From positions 434,001 to 498,000 of the forward strand of contig JAIMAQ010000001.1 in assembly GCA_023511875.1 (NCBI GenBank): a stretch of 64,000 bases of DNA, given 5' to 3'. The number at the start of each line of letters is the position of its first letter. Within the stretch, counting starts at the first letter, position 1. The DNA comes from Thermoflavifilum sp. Lineage in GTDB: Bacteria > Bacteroidota > Bacteroidia > Chitinophagales > Chitinophagaceae. A program made the translations under genes and the position numbers. The notes beneath the pieces are model-generated. The model was not told where the DNA came from. It made no database searches and saw only the letters and a list, made by a program, of their open reading frames with translations. Below are positions 52,770-61,809 of the stretch, one piece after another.

Positions 52770-53123
52770 ATGAAACAAAAATTATCTAGAAGAGAGAAGA
52801 TTCATTTGCGTATTCGCAAACGGATCATGGGAACCGCAACGAGGCCACGCCTATCGGTATTTCGAAGCAATACTTCGATTTATGCACAGCTCATTGACGA
52901 TACTACTGGACACACCCTAGCAGCAGCTTGTTCCCGAGATAAAGATATTGCTGCTCAGAAAGGTACCAAGACAGAAAAATCGTATTTGGTAGGTGAAGCC
53001 TTAGCAAAAAAAGCCCTAGCATTAGGTATTACTAGCTGTGTGTTTGATAGAGGTGGCTATTTGTATCACGGTCGAGTAAAAGCGCTGGCAGAAGGAGCTC
53101 GAGCTGCAGGTTTGCAATTTTAA
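52770..53123 (+). CDS. rplR: 50S ribosomal protein L18
   Basis: The 117-residue 5S-rRNA-binding protein has [18 protein letters not shown] and the C-terminal [20 protein letters not shown]. It follows the tandem-hairpin spacer. Confidence 0.97.
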   Translation: MKQKLSRREKIHLRIRKRIMGTATRPRLSVFRSNTSIYAQLIDDTTGHTLAAACSRDKDIAAQKGTKTEKSYLVGEALAKKALALGITSCVFDRGGYLYHGRVKALAEGARAAGLQF

Positions 53124-53146
53124 ATGGAGTTTTATAGCAATATTAT

Positions 53147-53665
53147 ATGACTAAACATCATGTACAACGAGTGAAAGCAGGCGACCTAGAACTTAAAGAA
53201 AAAGTGGTTGCCATTAATCGGGTTACCAAAACAACCAAGGGGGGAAGAAATTTTAGCTTTTCTGCATTGGTAGTAGTAGGCAATGGCAAAGGAGTAGTTG
53301 GGCATGGGCTGGGCAAAGCAAAAGAAGTGCAGGAAGCCATCAATAAAGGCATTGATGATGCCAAGAAAAACCTTATTCGAGTGCCCATCATTCATGGAAC
53401 TGTGCCACACGAGCAATTTGCTAAAGAAGGTGCGGCCAAGGTATTGATTAAGCCCGCTGCACATGGTACGGGTGTGATTGCCGGAGGAACCATGCGAGCC
53501 GTTTTAGAAAGTGCAGGTATCACCGATGTGCTCACCAAGTCGCTTGGTTCCACTAACCCACACAATGTTGTAAAGGCTACCTTCAAGGCATTGACCATGC
53601 TTAGAGAACCGATTCAGGTAGCTCGCGACAGAAATGTTTCACTCAAAAAAGTGTTCAACGGATAA
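53147..53665 (+). CDS. rpsE: 30S ribosomal protein S5
   Basis: The 172-residue fidelity protein has [20 protein letters not shown], the dsRNA-binding-like N-terminal domain with [17 protein letters not shown], and [19 protein letters not shown] in the C-terminal domain. Confidence 0.98.
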   Translation: MTKHHVQRVKAGDLELKEKVVAINRVTKTTKGGRNFSFSALVVVGNGKGVVGHGLGKAKEVQEAINKGIDDAKKNLIRVPIIHGTVPHEQFAKEGAAKVLIKPAAHGTGVIAGGTMRAVLESAGITDVLTKSLGSTNPHNVVKATFKALTMLREPIQVARDRNVSLKKVFNG

Positions 53666-53719
53666 AGATCATGGGCTCGAGCACATCGTTCGTTTGTCAC
53701 TAGCATAATTTATTGCAGT

Positions 53720-53911
53720 ATGGGAAAAATTAGAATTACACAAATACGAAGCGCCATCGATCGACCAGAGCGGCAGAAAAAAACGCTTCAGGCACTTGGG
53801 TTAAAAAAGCTACATGCTACTGTTGAACTGGAAGCTACTCCGCAAATTTTAGGTATGGTGCGTAAAGTACAACACCTGGTGAGCATACAACCCATACAGG
53901 AAGCGAAATAA
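53720..53911 (+). CDS. rpmD: 50S ribosomal protein L30
   Basis: The 63-residue protein has the short bacterial form, GKIRITQIRSAIDRPERQKK then LGLKKLHATVELEATPQI. It is 54 bases after rpsE. Confidence 0.96.
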   Translation: MGKIRITQIRSAIDRPERQKKTLQALGLKKLHATVELEATPQILGMVRKVQHLVSIQPIQEAK

Positions 53912-53939
53912 ATATTAACTTTGTTAAACTGCTTTTCGT

Positions 53940-54392
53940 ATGCAATTACACGTTTTAAAGCCTGCCAGAGGATCGGTAAAAAAAGCTAAACGACTAGGTC
54001 GAGGTGAAGCTTCTGGTAAAGGAGGCACGTCTACTAGGGGTACAAAAGGCCATCAGTCGCGATCTGGTTACAAGATCAAAAAAGGTCATGAAGGTGGGCA
54101 AATGCCTCTACATCGTCGAGTGCCTAAAAGAGGCTTTAATCGTCCGGAGAAGCAGGAGTTTCGGATAGTCAATTTTGGCCAAATCGATTCCTGGGTGAAA
54201 AAATATGACCTGAAGGAAATTACTCCTGAGACATTGCAACAAGTAGGATTGATGAAACCTACGGAGAAGTTGAAGATCTTAGCTAAAGGTCAATTTTCTA
54301 CTCCAGGGTTGCGCTTCGCTGCTCATGCTGCGAGTGCACATGCCAGAGAAGCTATTCAAGCAGCTGGTTGTGCGTTTCAGTTGATTTCGTGA
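53940..54392 (+). CDS. rplO: 50S ribosomal protein L15
   Basis: The 150-residue protein has the Gly/Lys-rich N-terminal extension with [20 protein letters not shown] and the [18 protein letters not shown] motif. A -7-like box TAACTTTG lies at 53916-53923 just upstream, without an obvious -33 partner. Confidence 0.97.
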   Translation: MQLHVLKPARGSVKKAKRLGRGEASGKGGTSTRGTKGHQSRSGYKIKKGHEGGQMPLHRRVPKRGFNRPEKQEFRIVNFGQIDSWVKKYDLKEITPETLQQVGLMKPTEKLKILAKGQFSTPGLRFAAHAASAHAREAIQAAGCAFQLIS

Positions 54393-54401
54393 TAAAATCT
54401 G

Positions 54402-55751
54402 ATGTCAGACGTGAAAAGGATGATCGAAACGATACGGAATATTTGGAGTATTGAGGATTTGCGTAAGCGCATCCTATATACGTTTGGACTCATTTTCGTG
54501 TATCGGATCGGTTCTTTCATCATACTACCGGGTATCAATCCCGCTTTACTCACTTTGCAAAACGCCCAGAAAGGCTTATTGGGTTTGTTCGACATGTTTG
54601 CCGGGGGCTCATTTAGCCGGGCATCCATATTTGCTTTGGGGATCATGCCCTATATTTCTGCATCTATTGCGATGCAGCTGCTGACGATTGCTGTGCCATC
54701 TTTTGCAAAGCTTCAAAAGGAAGGGGAGAGCGGTCAAAAACGTATCAATCAATATACCCGCTGGCTTACGGTGGTAGTAACGGCTTTTCAGGCATTAGCT
54801 TACGTGACGTACTTACGCCAGCAATCGGGCCCAGCCATTTTGCCCCAGTTCAGTCCTTTTTTCTTCGCCCTCTCTACCATAGTCGTGCTCACCGCTGGTA
54901 CCTTGTTTGTCATGTGGCTAGGAGAAAAAATTACCGACAAAGGAATTGGTAATGGCGCTTCCATCATCATTGAAATAGGAATTTTGGCTCGTTTGCCACA
55001 AGCTCTCGTGGGCGAATTCAATGCCAAAAATACTTCTGGTGGAGGTGGGTTACTGATCTTTTTAATTGAAATAGCTTTTCTGGTACTGGTAGTCATGGGC
55101 TTGGTGGTGTTGGTACAAGGTACTCGTAAGGTGCCAGTCAATTATGCCAAGCGCATTGTGGGTACACGCCAGGTAGGAGGTGTGCGCCAGTTTTTACCTC
55201 TGAAAGTAAATGCAGCTGGCGTGATGCCAATCATTTTTGCCCAGGCGATCATGTTTATTCCTATGACGGTGGTGGGCTTTACCAATCCCGAATCCTCTAC
55301 GAGTGGCTTTATGCGCGCATTGAGCGATTATACCTCTGGCTGGTACAACTTGATATATGGCATTATGGTGATTGTCTTCACCTATTTTTATACTGCACTG
55401 ATTTTTAATCCCACCCAGATCGCCGACGAAATGAAGCGAAACAATGGGTTTATTCCAGGGGTAAAGCCTGGCAAGCCCACAGCTGAATTTATTGGTAGTA
55501 TTATGGATCGAATTACTTTGCCTGGTGCCTTCTTCTTAGCTATTGTGGGTATTCTTCCAGGCTTTGCTTATGCACTGGGTGTCAATACAGTATTTGCTAG
55601 CTTTTTTGGAGGTACATCCTTGCTCATCATCGTAGGCGTTATCTTAGATACCCTACAGCAAATCGAAAGCCAGCTCTTGATGCGCCATTACGATGGGTTA
55701 ATGAAATCGGGCAGAATTGCAGGACGTACAGCTAATGTGACTACTACTTGA
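54402..55751 (+). CDS. secY: Protein translocase subunit SecY
   Basis: The 449-residue membrane channel has ten hydrophobic helices, with the plug region after YRIGSFIILPGI, GIMPYISASIAMQLLTIA and GIGNGASIIIEIGI. It forms SecYEG for export and membrane insertion. It is the end of the spc operon and precedes map by 22 bases. Confidence 0.98.
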   Translation: MSDVKRMIETIRNIWSIEDLRKRILYTFGLIFVYRIGSFIILPGINPALLTLQNAQKGLLGLFDMFAGGSFSRASIFALGIMPYISASIAMQLLTIAVPSFAKLQKEGESGQKRINQYTRWLTVVVTAFQALAYVTYLRQQSGPAILPQFSPFFFALSTIVVLTAGTLFVMWLGEKITDKGIGNGASIIIEIGILARLPQALVGEFNAKNTSGGGGLLIFLIEIAFLVLVVMGLVVLVQGTRKVPVNYAKRIVGTRQVGGVRQFLPLKVNAAGVMPIIFAQAIMFIPMTVVGFTNPESSTSGFMRALSDYTSGWYNLIYGIMVIVFTYFYTALIFNPTQIADEMKRNNGFIPGVKPGKPTAEFIGSIMDRITLPGAFFLAIVGILPGFAYALGVNTVFASFFGGTSLLIIVGVILDTLQQIESQLLMRHYDGLMKSGRIAGRTANVTTT

Positions 55752-55773
55752 GCGTACACAGATCATCCCTGTT

Positions 55774-56610
55774 ATGATTATTTATAAATCAGAAAATGAA
55801 ATTGATGCAATTAGAGAAAGTGCCAGGTTGGTATCTCTAACGCTTGCAGAAATAGCCTATCATCTCCGACCGGGAATAACTACCTTAGAAATCGATGCCA
55901 TCGCAGAAGATTTCATCCTAAAACATAAAGCTATTCCTTCGTTTAAGCATTATCAAGGATATCCAGCCAGTACTTGTATATCGGTCAACGATCGGGTTGT
56001 GCATGGTATTCCCAACGATTATGTGTTGCAAGAAGGCGATATTGTTTCGGTAGATTGTGGGGTGCTCTTAAATGGCTTCCATGGAGATAGTGCATATACC
56101 TTTGCATTGGGGAAGGTAAGCGATGAAGTGCTGGCATTGATGGCTGCCACTAAAACGGCTTTGTATCTCGGAGTGGCTAAAGCCGTTGCTGGAAATCGTA
56201 TTGGCGATATTTCGTATGCTATACAGCATTATACCGAAAAAGAAAGGGGTTATGGTGTGGTGCGTGAGCTGGTTGGCCATGGATTGGGGCGTGACTTACA
56301 CGAGGAGCCACAGGTGCCTAACTATGGGAACCGAGGAACGGGCATGGTGTTGCGTGAAGGGCTCGTAATTGCTATTGAGCCCATGATTAATTTGGGAAGC
56401 CGAAAGATCAGGTATCTCGATGATGGCTGGACGGTGGTTACCCAAGACCATAAACCTTCGGCTCATTACGAGCATACCCTGGTGATACGAAAAAAGAGGC
56501 CTGAAATCTTGTCGGATTTTGCTGTTGTTGAACAAGCTGAGCAAAGTAATCCAGCATTAAACACTGCTTACTATCGCTGGGTAGAAATTCCCGAACTCAT
56601 AGAACATTGA
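55774..56610 (+). CDS. map: Methionine aminopeptidase, type I
   Basis: The 278-residue enzyme removes the initiator methionine. Metal ligands are visible as the two Asp of [15 protein letters not shown], the His of [12 protein letters not shown], the Glu of AIEPMI and the Glu of HYEHTLVI. About 25 residues at the C-terminus extend beyond the usual end. Its neighbours secY and infA are conserved. Confidence 0.97.
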   Translation: MIIYKSENEIDAIRESARLVSLTLAEIAYHLRPGITTLEIDAIAEDFILKHKAIPSFKHYQGYPASTCISVNDRVVHGIPNDYVLQEGDIVSVDCGVLLNGFHGDSAYTFALGKVSDEVLALMAATKTALYLGVAKAVAGNRIGDISYAIQHYTEKERGYGVVRELVGHGLGRDLHEEPQVPNYGNRGTGMVLREGLVIAIEPMINLGSRKIRYLDDGWTVVTQDHKPSAHYEHTLVIRKKRPEILSDFAVVEQAEQSNPALNTAYYRWVEIPELIEH

Positions 56611-56611
56611 T

Positions 56612-56644
56612 TTTGCCCGTTTTCAAATATTTGTACTATCTTTG
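56612..56644 (+). promoter_or_regulatory. Promoter of infA
   Basis: TTTG (56612-56615), 21 bases, TATCTTTG (56637-56644), beginning just after the map stop codon. It allows infA and the alpha operon to be expressed apart from spc. Confidence 0.6.
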
Positions 56645-56659
56645 CAGTCCTTAAAATTT

Positions 56660-56878
56660 ATGGCTAAACAGGCACTCATCAAGCAAGACGGCGTTATTGT
56701 GGAAGCTTTATCCAATGCTATGTTTAGGGTGAGGCTGGAAAATGGGCATGAAATCATTGCCACGATCTCAGGCAAAATGCGCATGCATTACATTAAGATC
56801 TTGCCGGGTGATAAAGTGGGAGTGGAAATGAGTCCATACGATTTATCGAGGGGAAGAATCATATTCAGGTATAAATAA
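56660..56878 (+). CDS. infA: Translation initiation factor IF-1
   Basis: The 72-residue S1-type OB-fold protein starts at the ATG at 56660: [20 protein letters not shown], then [19 protein letters not shown] and the C-terminal [15 protein letters not shown]. An in-frame ATG six codons earlier falls on the promoter's -7 region and is unlikely. Confidence 0.97.
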   Translation: MAKQALIKQDGVIVEALSNAMFRVRLENGHEIIATISGKMRMHYIKILPGDKVGVEMSPYDLSRGRIIFRYK

Positions 56879-56895
56879 TCAAATAGCCAATTGTT

Positions 56896-57012
56896 ATGAA
56901 AGTAAAAGCTTCAGTAAAAAAAAGAAGTGCCGATTGCAAAATCGTGCGTCGGAAAGGGAGACTATATGTGATCAACAAGAAGAACCCCCGTTTCAAACAA
57001 AGACAAGGCTAA
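56896..57012 (+). CDS. rpmJ: 50S ribosomal protein L36 (zinc-free form)
   Basis: This 38-residue gene reads [20 protein letters not shown] and ends [12 protein letters not shown]. Only one of the zinc-ligand positions (Cys14) remains, so it is the C-minus, zinc-free type. It lies 17 bases after infA and 31 bases before rpsM, in the standard order. Confidence 0.95.
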   Translation: MKVKASVKKRSADCKIVRRKGRLYVINKKNPRFKQRQG

Positions 57013-57043
57013 TTGAAATTCATATTTAATATTATTTGAAGAT

Positions 57044-57424
57044 ATGGCACGTATAGCAGGTGTTGATTTACCTAAAACTAAAGCTGGAGAGATAGGCCTT
57101 ACCTATATTTATGGCATAGGTCGTTCCACCGCTCGTTATATCTTGGATAAAGCAGGTATTGATCCTAGCAAAAAGGTAAAAGACTGGAACGATGAAGAGC
57201 TTACCCAAATTCGTAGCATCATCAACAACGAGATTAAAGTAGAAGGTGCTCTTCGTTCGGAAGTGCAGCTTAATATAAAGCGGTTGTTAGATATAGGCTG
57301 CTATCGGGGGTTGCGCCATCGAAAAGGATTGCCAGTAAGGGGGCAACGTACTCGTACCAATGCCAGAACGCGTAAAGGCCGGAGGAAAACAGTGGCAGGT
57401 AAGAAGAAAGCACCTAAGAAGTGA
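57044..57424 (+). CDS. rpsM: 30S ribosomal protein S13
   Basis: The 126-residue head protein has [36 protein letters not shown] (helix-two-turn-helix) and [19 protein letters not shown] with a Lys-rich tail. Confidence 0.98.
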   Translation: MARIAGVDLPKTKAGEIGLTYIYGIGRSTARYILDKAGIDPSKKVKDWNDEELTQIRSIINNEIKVEGALRSEVQLNIKRLLDIGCYRGLRHRKGLPVRGQRTRTNARTRKGRRKTVAGKKKAPKK

Positions 57425-57491
57425 TATTTGATCAGATAGAAATACTCTTTTTTAATATCCATTATCCCATCGAAATCTGGAATATTCGTAT

Positions 57492-57896
57492 ATGGCGAAG
57501 TCAACAACAAGCAGTGCAAAAGCAGCAGCTCGCAAACGAGTGGTGAAGGTAGATCCCTACGGGGATGTACACATTTTAGCCAGTTTCAACAACATCATTA
57601 TCAGTATTACCAATAAGCAAGGTCAGGTAATCTCTTGGTCGTCTGCAGGGAAAATGGGTTTTAGGGGTTCAAAGAAAAACACCCCTTATGCGGCCCAACA
57701 AGCAGCACTCGATGCCGCTAAAGTAGCTGTTGAAGCTGGTTTGAAAAAAGCAGATGTATATGTCAAAGGTCCAGGTGCAGGGAGAGAAAGTGCTATCCGT
57801 TCGATTGCTAGTGCCGGCATCGAAATCAGTACCATTAAAGACGTAACGCCTTTACCACATAACGGATGCCGGCCTCCTAAGAAAAGAAGGGTATAA
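57492..57896 (+). CDS. rpsK: 30S ribosomal protein S11
   Basis: The 134-residue platform protein has [40 protein letters not shown] and the C-terminal [15 protein letters not shown]. Confidence 0.98.
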   Translation: MAKSTTSSAKAAARKRVVKVDPYGDVHILASFNNIIISITNKQGQVISWSSAGKMGFRGSKKNTPYAAQQAALDAAKVAVEAGLKKADVYVKGPGAGRESAIRSIASAGIEISTIKDVTPLPHNGCRPPKKRRV

Positions 57897-57936
57897 CGAT
57901 TACTCCTTTTTTATTTATAAAATCACGATATACTTT

Positions 57937-58542
57937 ATGGCAAGATATACCGGTCCAAAAACCAGAATTTGTAGAATATTTGGCGAGCCCATCTTGGGGA
58001 ATGGAAAATATTTAACCAAAAATAGTCTTCCTCCAGGCCAGCATGGAGCTACTCGTAAACGTAAGCAGCTAGGTGAATATGCTTTACAATTGCGAGAAAA
58101 ACAAAAAGCTAAATATACTTATGGCATACTGGAAAGACAATTTAAAAAACTCTTCGTCGAAGCTAGTCGCCAGAAAGGGGTTACTGGTGAAAACTTAATG
58201 AGGCTTTTAGAGGCTCGGCTAGACAATACCGTATATCGACTGGGCTTAGCGCCATCTCGGCCAGCAGCCCGCCAACTTGTTTCGCACAAGCATATCACTG
58301 TAAATGGTGAAGTAGTAAATATTCCTTCATACCAACTTAAGCCTGGCGATATCATTGGCCTAAAACCTAAGTCGGCATCCAATTCTTCTATCACCAGCAA
58401 TTTCAGAGGTAAAAATCCCAAGTTTACTTGGCTCGACTGGAACGAGAAAGAAATGAAAGGCACATTTCTGGCCTATCCGGAAAGGGACATGATTCCAGAA
58501 AACATCAAAGAACAATTGATCGTAGAATTATATTCCAAATAA
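57937..58542 (+). CDS. rpsD: 30S ribosomal protein S4
   Basis: The 201-residue primary assembly protein starts [20 protein letters not shown]; the S4 RNA-binding domain contains [20 protein letters not shown] and [15 protein letters not shown]. No zinc-binding cysteine cluster is seen. Confidence 0.98.
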   Translation: MARYTGPKTRICRIFGEPILGNGKYLTKNSLPPGQHGATRKRKQLGEYALQLREKQKAKYTYGILERQFKKLFVEASRQKGVTGENLMRLLEARLDNTVYRLGLAPSRPAARQLVSHKHITVNGEVVNIPSYQLKPGDIIGLKPKSASNSSITSNFRGKNPKFTWLDWNEKEMKGTFLAYPERDMIPENIKEQLIVELYSK

Positions 58543-58558
58543 AAAATCCATTTGGGTT

Positions 58559-59554
58559 ATGGCAATCCTTAATTTTCAAAAACCAGATAAAATCGTGCTT
58601 CAGAAGTCGAGTGATTTTGAAGCACAATTTGAATTTCGGCCACTTGAACCTGGCTATGGCGTAACCATTGGTAATGCCCTGCGCCGCGTATTGCTGTCAT
58701 CGTTAGAAGGTTATGCTATTGCGGGTGTAAAAATAGAAGGGGTAGATCATGAGTTTACCACCATTAAAGGCGTTACCGAAGACATCACAGAAATTATCTT
58801 AAACCTCAAACAAGTGAGGTTTAAAAAGATTGCGGAGGGCGATATTAGCTCCGAAAAAGTACATATTTCCCTAAAAAATCAAACAGAATTTAAAGCCGGC
58901 ATTATTGGAAAGGCTACGAATACCTTTCAGATCATGAATCCGGATTTACTGATTTGCACCATGGACCCTACTGCTAAACTGGAAATGGAATTAACCATTG
59001 TGAAGGGTAGAGGTTATGTGCCAGCAGAAGAAAATAAACCTAAAGATGCGCCATTTGGCTATATCCCCATGGATGCTATTTTTACTCCCATCAAAAATGT
59101 TCGATATACCGTGGAAAACACACGTGTCGAACAGAAAACAGACTATGAAAAACTCATCATGGAAGTCGTTACCGATGGGACGATTCATCCAGAAGAAGCC
59201 GTCAAAGAGGCTTCACGCATCTTGATCCAGCATCTGATGATCATCACCGATGAAAACATTAGCTTTGATGTGAAAGATACAGAAAAAGAGCAAACGGTTG
59301 ATGAAAAAACCCTACAGCTCAAGAAAATTTTGAAAACGCCCTTGGAAGACCTGGATCTTTCTGTGCGGGCCTTCAATTGCTTGAAGGCGGCTAAGATTAA
59401 CTCACTCAGCGAACTCGTGCAGTATGAGCAAGAAGAGTTGATGAAATTTCGGAATTTTGGACAGAAATCGCTGAGCGAAATTGAGCAAGTATTGGCAGAA
59501 AGAGGGCTGCATTTTGGAATGGATCTTTCAAAATTAAATTTAGACGACGATTAA
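58559..59554 (+). CDS. rpoA: DNA-directed RNA polymerase subunit alpha
   Basis: The 331-residue subunit has the assembly domain with GYGVTIGNALRRVLLSSLEG (about 35-54) and the C-terminal domain (about 255-325) with LSVRAFNCLKAAKINSLSEL and RNFGQKSLSEIEQVL, which contacts UP elements and activators. It lies 16 bases after rpsD. Confidence 0.98.
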   Translation: MAILNFQKPDKIVLQKSSDFEAQFEFRPLEPGYGVTIGNALRRVLLSSLEGYAIAGVKIEGVDHEFTTIKGVTEDITEIILNLKQVRFKKIAEGDISSEKVHISLKNQTEFKAGIIGKATNTFQIMNPDLLICTMDPTAKLEMELTIVKGRGYVPAEENKPKDAPFGYIPMDAIFTPIKNVRYTVENTRVEQKTDYEKLIMEVVTDGTIHPEEAVKEASRILIQHLMIITDENISFDVKDTEKEQTVDEKTLQLKKILKTPLEDLDLSVRAFNCLKAAKINSLSELVQYEQEELMKFRNFGQKSLSEIEQVLAERGLHFGMDLSKLNLDDD

Positions 59555-59615
59555 GGCATTATATTTTCCACCCCTCCCCGTTTGAATAGCGCGGTGAGTG
59601 TAAACAGTAACTTGT

Positions 59616-60137
59616 ATGAGACACGGAGTGAAAATCAACCACCTGGGCAGAACCAAAGAGCATCGTCAAGCATTGCTCAGCAATTTAGCTTGCCAGCTTA
59701 TTCAACACAAGCGAATCATCACTACACTAGCAAAAGCTCGTGCTCTTCGGCAATTTGTAGAGCCCCTGCTTACTAAGGCTAAGTCGGATACCATGCATAA
59801 CCGTAGATTGGTATTCAGCTATCTTCATCATAAAGAAGCCACCAAAGAATTATTTGATGTCGTAGCCGAAAAGATTGCCCATAGACCAGGAGGGTATACC
59901 CGTATCATCAAATTGGGTACACGCCCTGGTGATGCTGCCGAACAAGCCTTGATTGAACTCGTTGATTTCAACGAATGGTACAACAAACCTCAGGCTTCAC
60001 AAAAAACCACCACTACCAAGCGAACAAGAAGAGGTGGGCGGAAAAAATCATCTGCTGCCCAATCGGCTGAACCCGCCGCATCTCCTGCAGGAGAGGGAAA
60101 TGAAAATACAAAACAACAAGCTACTGCTCAAGCATGA
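59616..60137 (+). CDS. rplQ: 50S ribosomal protein L17
   Basis: The conserved part (about 1-125) contains [20 protein letters not shown] and the [20 protein letters not shown] segment. The last 45 residues form a Lys/Arg then Ala/Glu/Gln-rich tail, making the protein 173 residues, longer than the E. coli form. A strong terminator follows, ending the alpha operon. Confidence 0.97.
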   Translation: MRHGVKINHLGRTKEHRQALLSNLACQLIQHKRIITTLAKARALRQFVEPLLTKAKSDTMHNRRLVFSYLHHKEATKELFDVVAEKIAHRPGGYTRIIKLGTRPGDAAEQALIELVDFNEWYNKPQASQKTTTTKRTRRGGRKKSSAAQSAEPAASPAGEGNENTKQQATAQA

Positions 60138-60170
60138 CCAGCTTTAACAGCATACCTATATAATTGGCAA

Positions 60171-60203
60171 AAAGACAAAGCAAAACGCTTTGTCTTTTTT
60201 ATT
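60171..60203 (+). terminator. Rho-independent terminator after rplQ
   Basis: GACAAAGC (60174-60181) and GCTTTGTC (60187-60194) form an 8-bp stem with loop AAAAC, flanked by AAA and TTTTTT. Confidence 0.92.
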
Positions 60204-60230
60204 TTTATCATCATTAAACAATTTAATTTC

Positions 60231-61352
60231 ATGCATCCTTCTATATCTCCTCGAGCCGTATTGATGCTAGAAGATGGAACCTGTTTTTATGGAAAAGCTT
60301 TTGGTAAAATAGGTACCACCTCAGGCGAGATTTGTTTTAATACAGGCATGACAGGTTATCAAGAAGTATTTACAGATCCCTCTTATGCAGGCCAGCTGCT
60401 TATCATGAACAATTGTTATATCGGAAATTATGGCGTAAAGCGAGATGAAGTAGAATCTTCTTCTATTCAAATCAAAGGATTGATAGCTAAAAACATTTCC
60501 TCGTTTTACTCTCGAGCACAAGCCAGTTCTTCACTCGAGCAATACTTGCTCGAGAATAATCTGGTGGCCATTCATCAGGTCGATACACGTGCGTTGGTTA
60601 CCCACATCCGTCATCAAGGAGCAATGAATGCTATTATTTCATCGGAAACTGATGATCTAAACTATCTCAAACAACAACTCACCCAAACACCACGCATGGA
60701 GGGACTTGATTTATCGGAAGTGGCGTCTACAACTCATGTATATGACTTGGGTAATCCGGCGGCGGGAGTTCGAATTGCGGTAATTGATTACGGGGTAAAA
60801 CAACATATTTTGCAATGTTTGGTGGAAAGAGGAGCCTACTTGCGGGTGTTTCCTGCACGAACTTCCATTGAAACATGCGAAGCTTTTGAACCTGATGGGT
60901 ATTTCGTTTCCAATGGACCCGGTGATCCTGCTGCTATGCCGCATGCGATTCAATTGGTGAAGGCGATTCTGCAAACCCGTAAGCCCTTTTTTGGTATTTG
61001 CCTGGGGCATCAATTGTTGGCGCTGGCCAATGGTATCCCTACTTATAAAATGCATCATGGCCATCGAGGGCTGAATCATCCTGTCAAGAATTTACTGACC
61101 AATAGAAGTGAAATGACCACCCAAAACCATGGATTTGCTGTAGATTCAGAGGCATTAAAACAATCTAAGCACCTGGAAGTCACGCATATCAACCTTAACG
61201 ATGGATCAATAGAAGGCATTCGGATGAAGCACCAACCTGCTTTTTCGGTTCAATATCACCCCGAATCCACTCCTGGCCCGCATGATTCCCGGTACTTATT
61301 TGACGATTTTATTCGGCTGATTAAGATGCATCAAGATCAGCCTGTGGAATAA
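60231..61352 (+). CDS. carA: Carbamoyl-phosphate synthase small subunit
   Basis: The 373-residue glutaminase subunit supplies ammonia for carbamoyl phosphate in arginine and pyrimidine synthesis. The N-terminal domain has GEICFNTGMTGYQEVFTDPS. The class I amidotransferase domain has FVSNGPGDPAAMPHA, the catalytic Cys in FFGICLGHQLLAL and the His/Glu pair in YHPESTPGPHD. The rplQ-carA order is seen in other Bacteroidota; carB is not in the window. Confidence 0.96.
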   Translation: MHPSISPRAVLMLEDGTCFYGKAFGKIGTTSGEICFNTGMTGYQEVFTDPSYAGQLLIMNNCYIGNYGVKRDEVESSSIQIKGLIAKNISSFYSRAQASSSLEQYLLENNLVAIHQVDTRALVTHIRHQGAMNAIISSETDDLNYLKQQLTQTPRMEGLDLSEVASTTHVYDLGNPAAGVRIAVIDYGVKQHILQCLVERGAYLRVFPARTSIETCEAFEPDGYFVSNGPGDPAAMPHAIQLVKAILQTRKPFFGICLGHQLLALANGIPTYKMHHGHRGLNHPVKNLLTNRSEMTTQNHGFAVDSEALKQSKHLEVTHINLNDGSIEGIRMKHQPAFSVQYHPESTPGPHDSRYLFDDFIRLIKMHQDQPVE

Positions 61353-61415
61353 AAATTTTGTTTTTTTTGGATTAAGACTTTGTTAAATTCAAAGAAATGT
61401 GTATACTTGCTCATT

Positions 61416-61447
61416 AAAAAAAACAATGCCCCCTAGACAGGGGGCAT
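61416..61447 (-). terminator. Strong rho-independent terminator, minus strand
   Basis: ATGCCCCCT (61426-61434) and AGGGGGCAT (61439-61447) form a 9-bp stem with a 4-base loop. The T run is on the minus strand (A run 61416-61423 on plus), so it ends transcripts coming from the right. Confidence 0.88.
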
Positions 61448-61579
61448 CTGATGCACAGTTAGGTAACTCCTTATTACCCACTACCATTTTCAAGCACCAT
61501 ATTTGCAAGTATGGTGCCAATTTTTTATAAGCTGACTCGTTTTCTTTATAAAGAGCTCAGATTCATTCTGTTCAAATCC
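61416..61579 (-). ncRNA. Candidate small RNA (about 160 nt), function unknown
   Basis: On the minus strand a perfect -7 box TAACTTTG (61591-61584) is followed by about 160 bases with no reading frame but with clear structure: an 8-bp hairpin GCACCATA/TATGGTGC (61494-61501 with 61510-61517), GGTAA/TTACC further on, and finally a 9-bp GC-rich terminator hairpin with a run of eight Ts. No good -33 element was found. It could be a 6S-like or other regulatory RNA, or merely the structured 3' end of the M28 peptidase mRNA. Confidence 0.45.
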
Positions 61580-61809
61580 TTCGCAAAGTTACTTCATTCT
61601 ATTCATTCTTTTAGTCTGTTTATTGAAAGTTTTACATACAATTAATAAAACCAAAAAATCAGTGTTCACGAAGTAATTATATTAAATAAAACTATATTTA
61701 TTATCTTCATAAGCAAATATACGATTATTAAATGAAGATAAAAAATTTTTTCTTGATTTTTTACAAAAATTAGCATAATTAGTATATTAATTGTTCGAAG
61801 AATATTACA

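Larger units (their letters stand above)
61353..61809. other. 457-bp intergenic region between convergent carA and M28 peptidase genes
   Basis: No open frame is convincing. The left 230 bases hold a candidate minus-strand small RNA with a strong terminator; the right part (about 61600-61800) is very AT-rich and featureless. No terminator for carA on the plus strand was identified. Confidence 0.6.
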
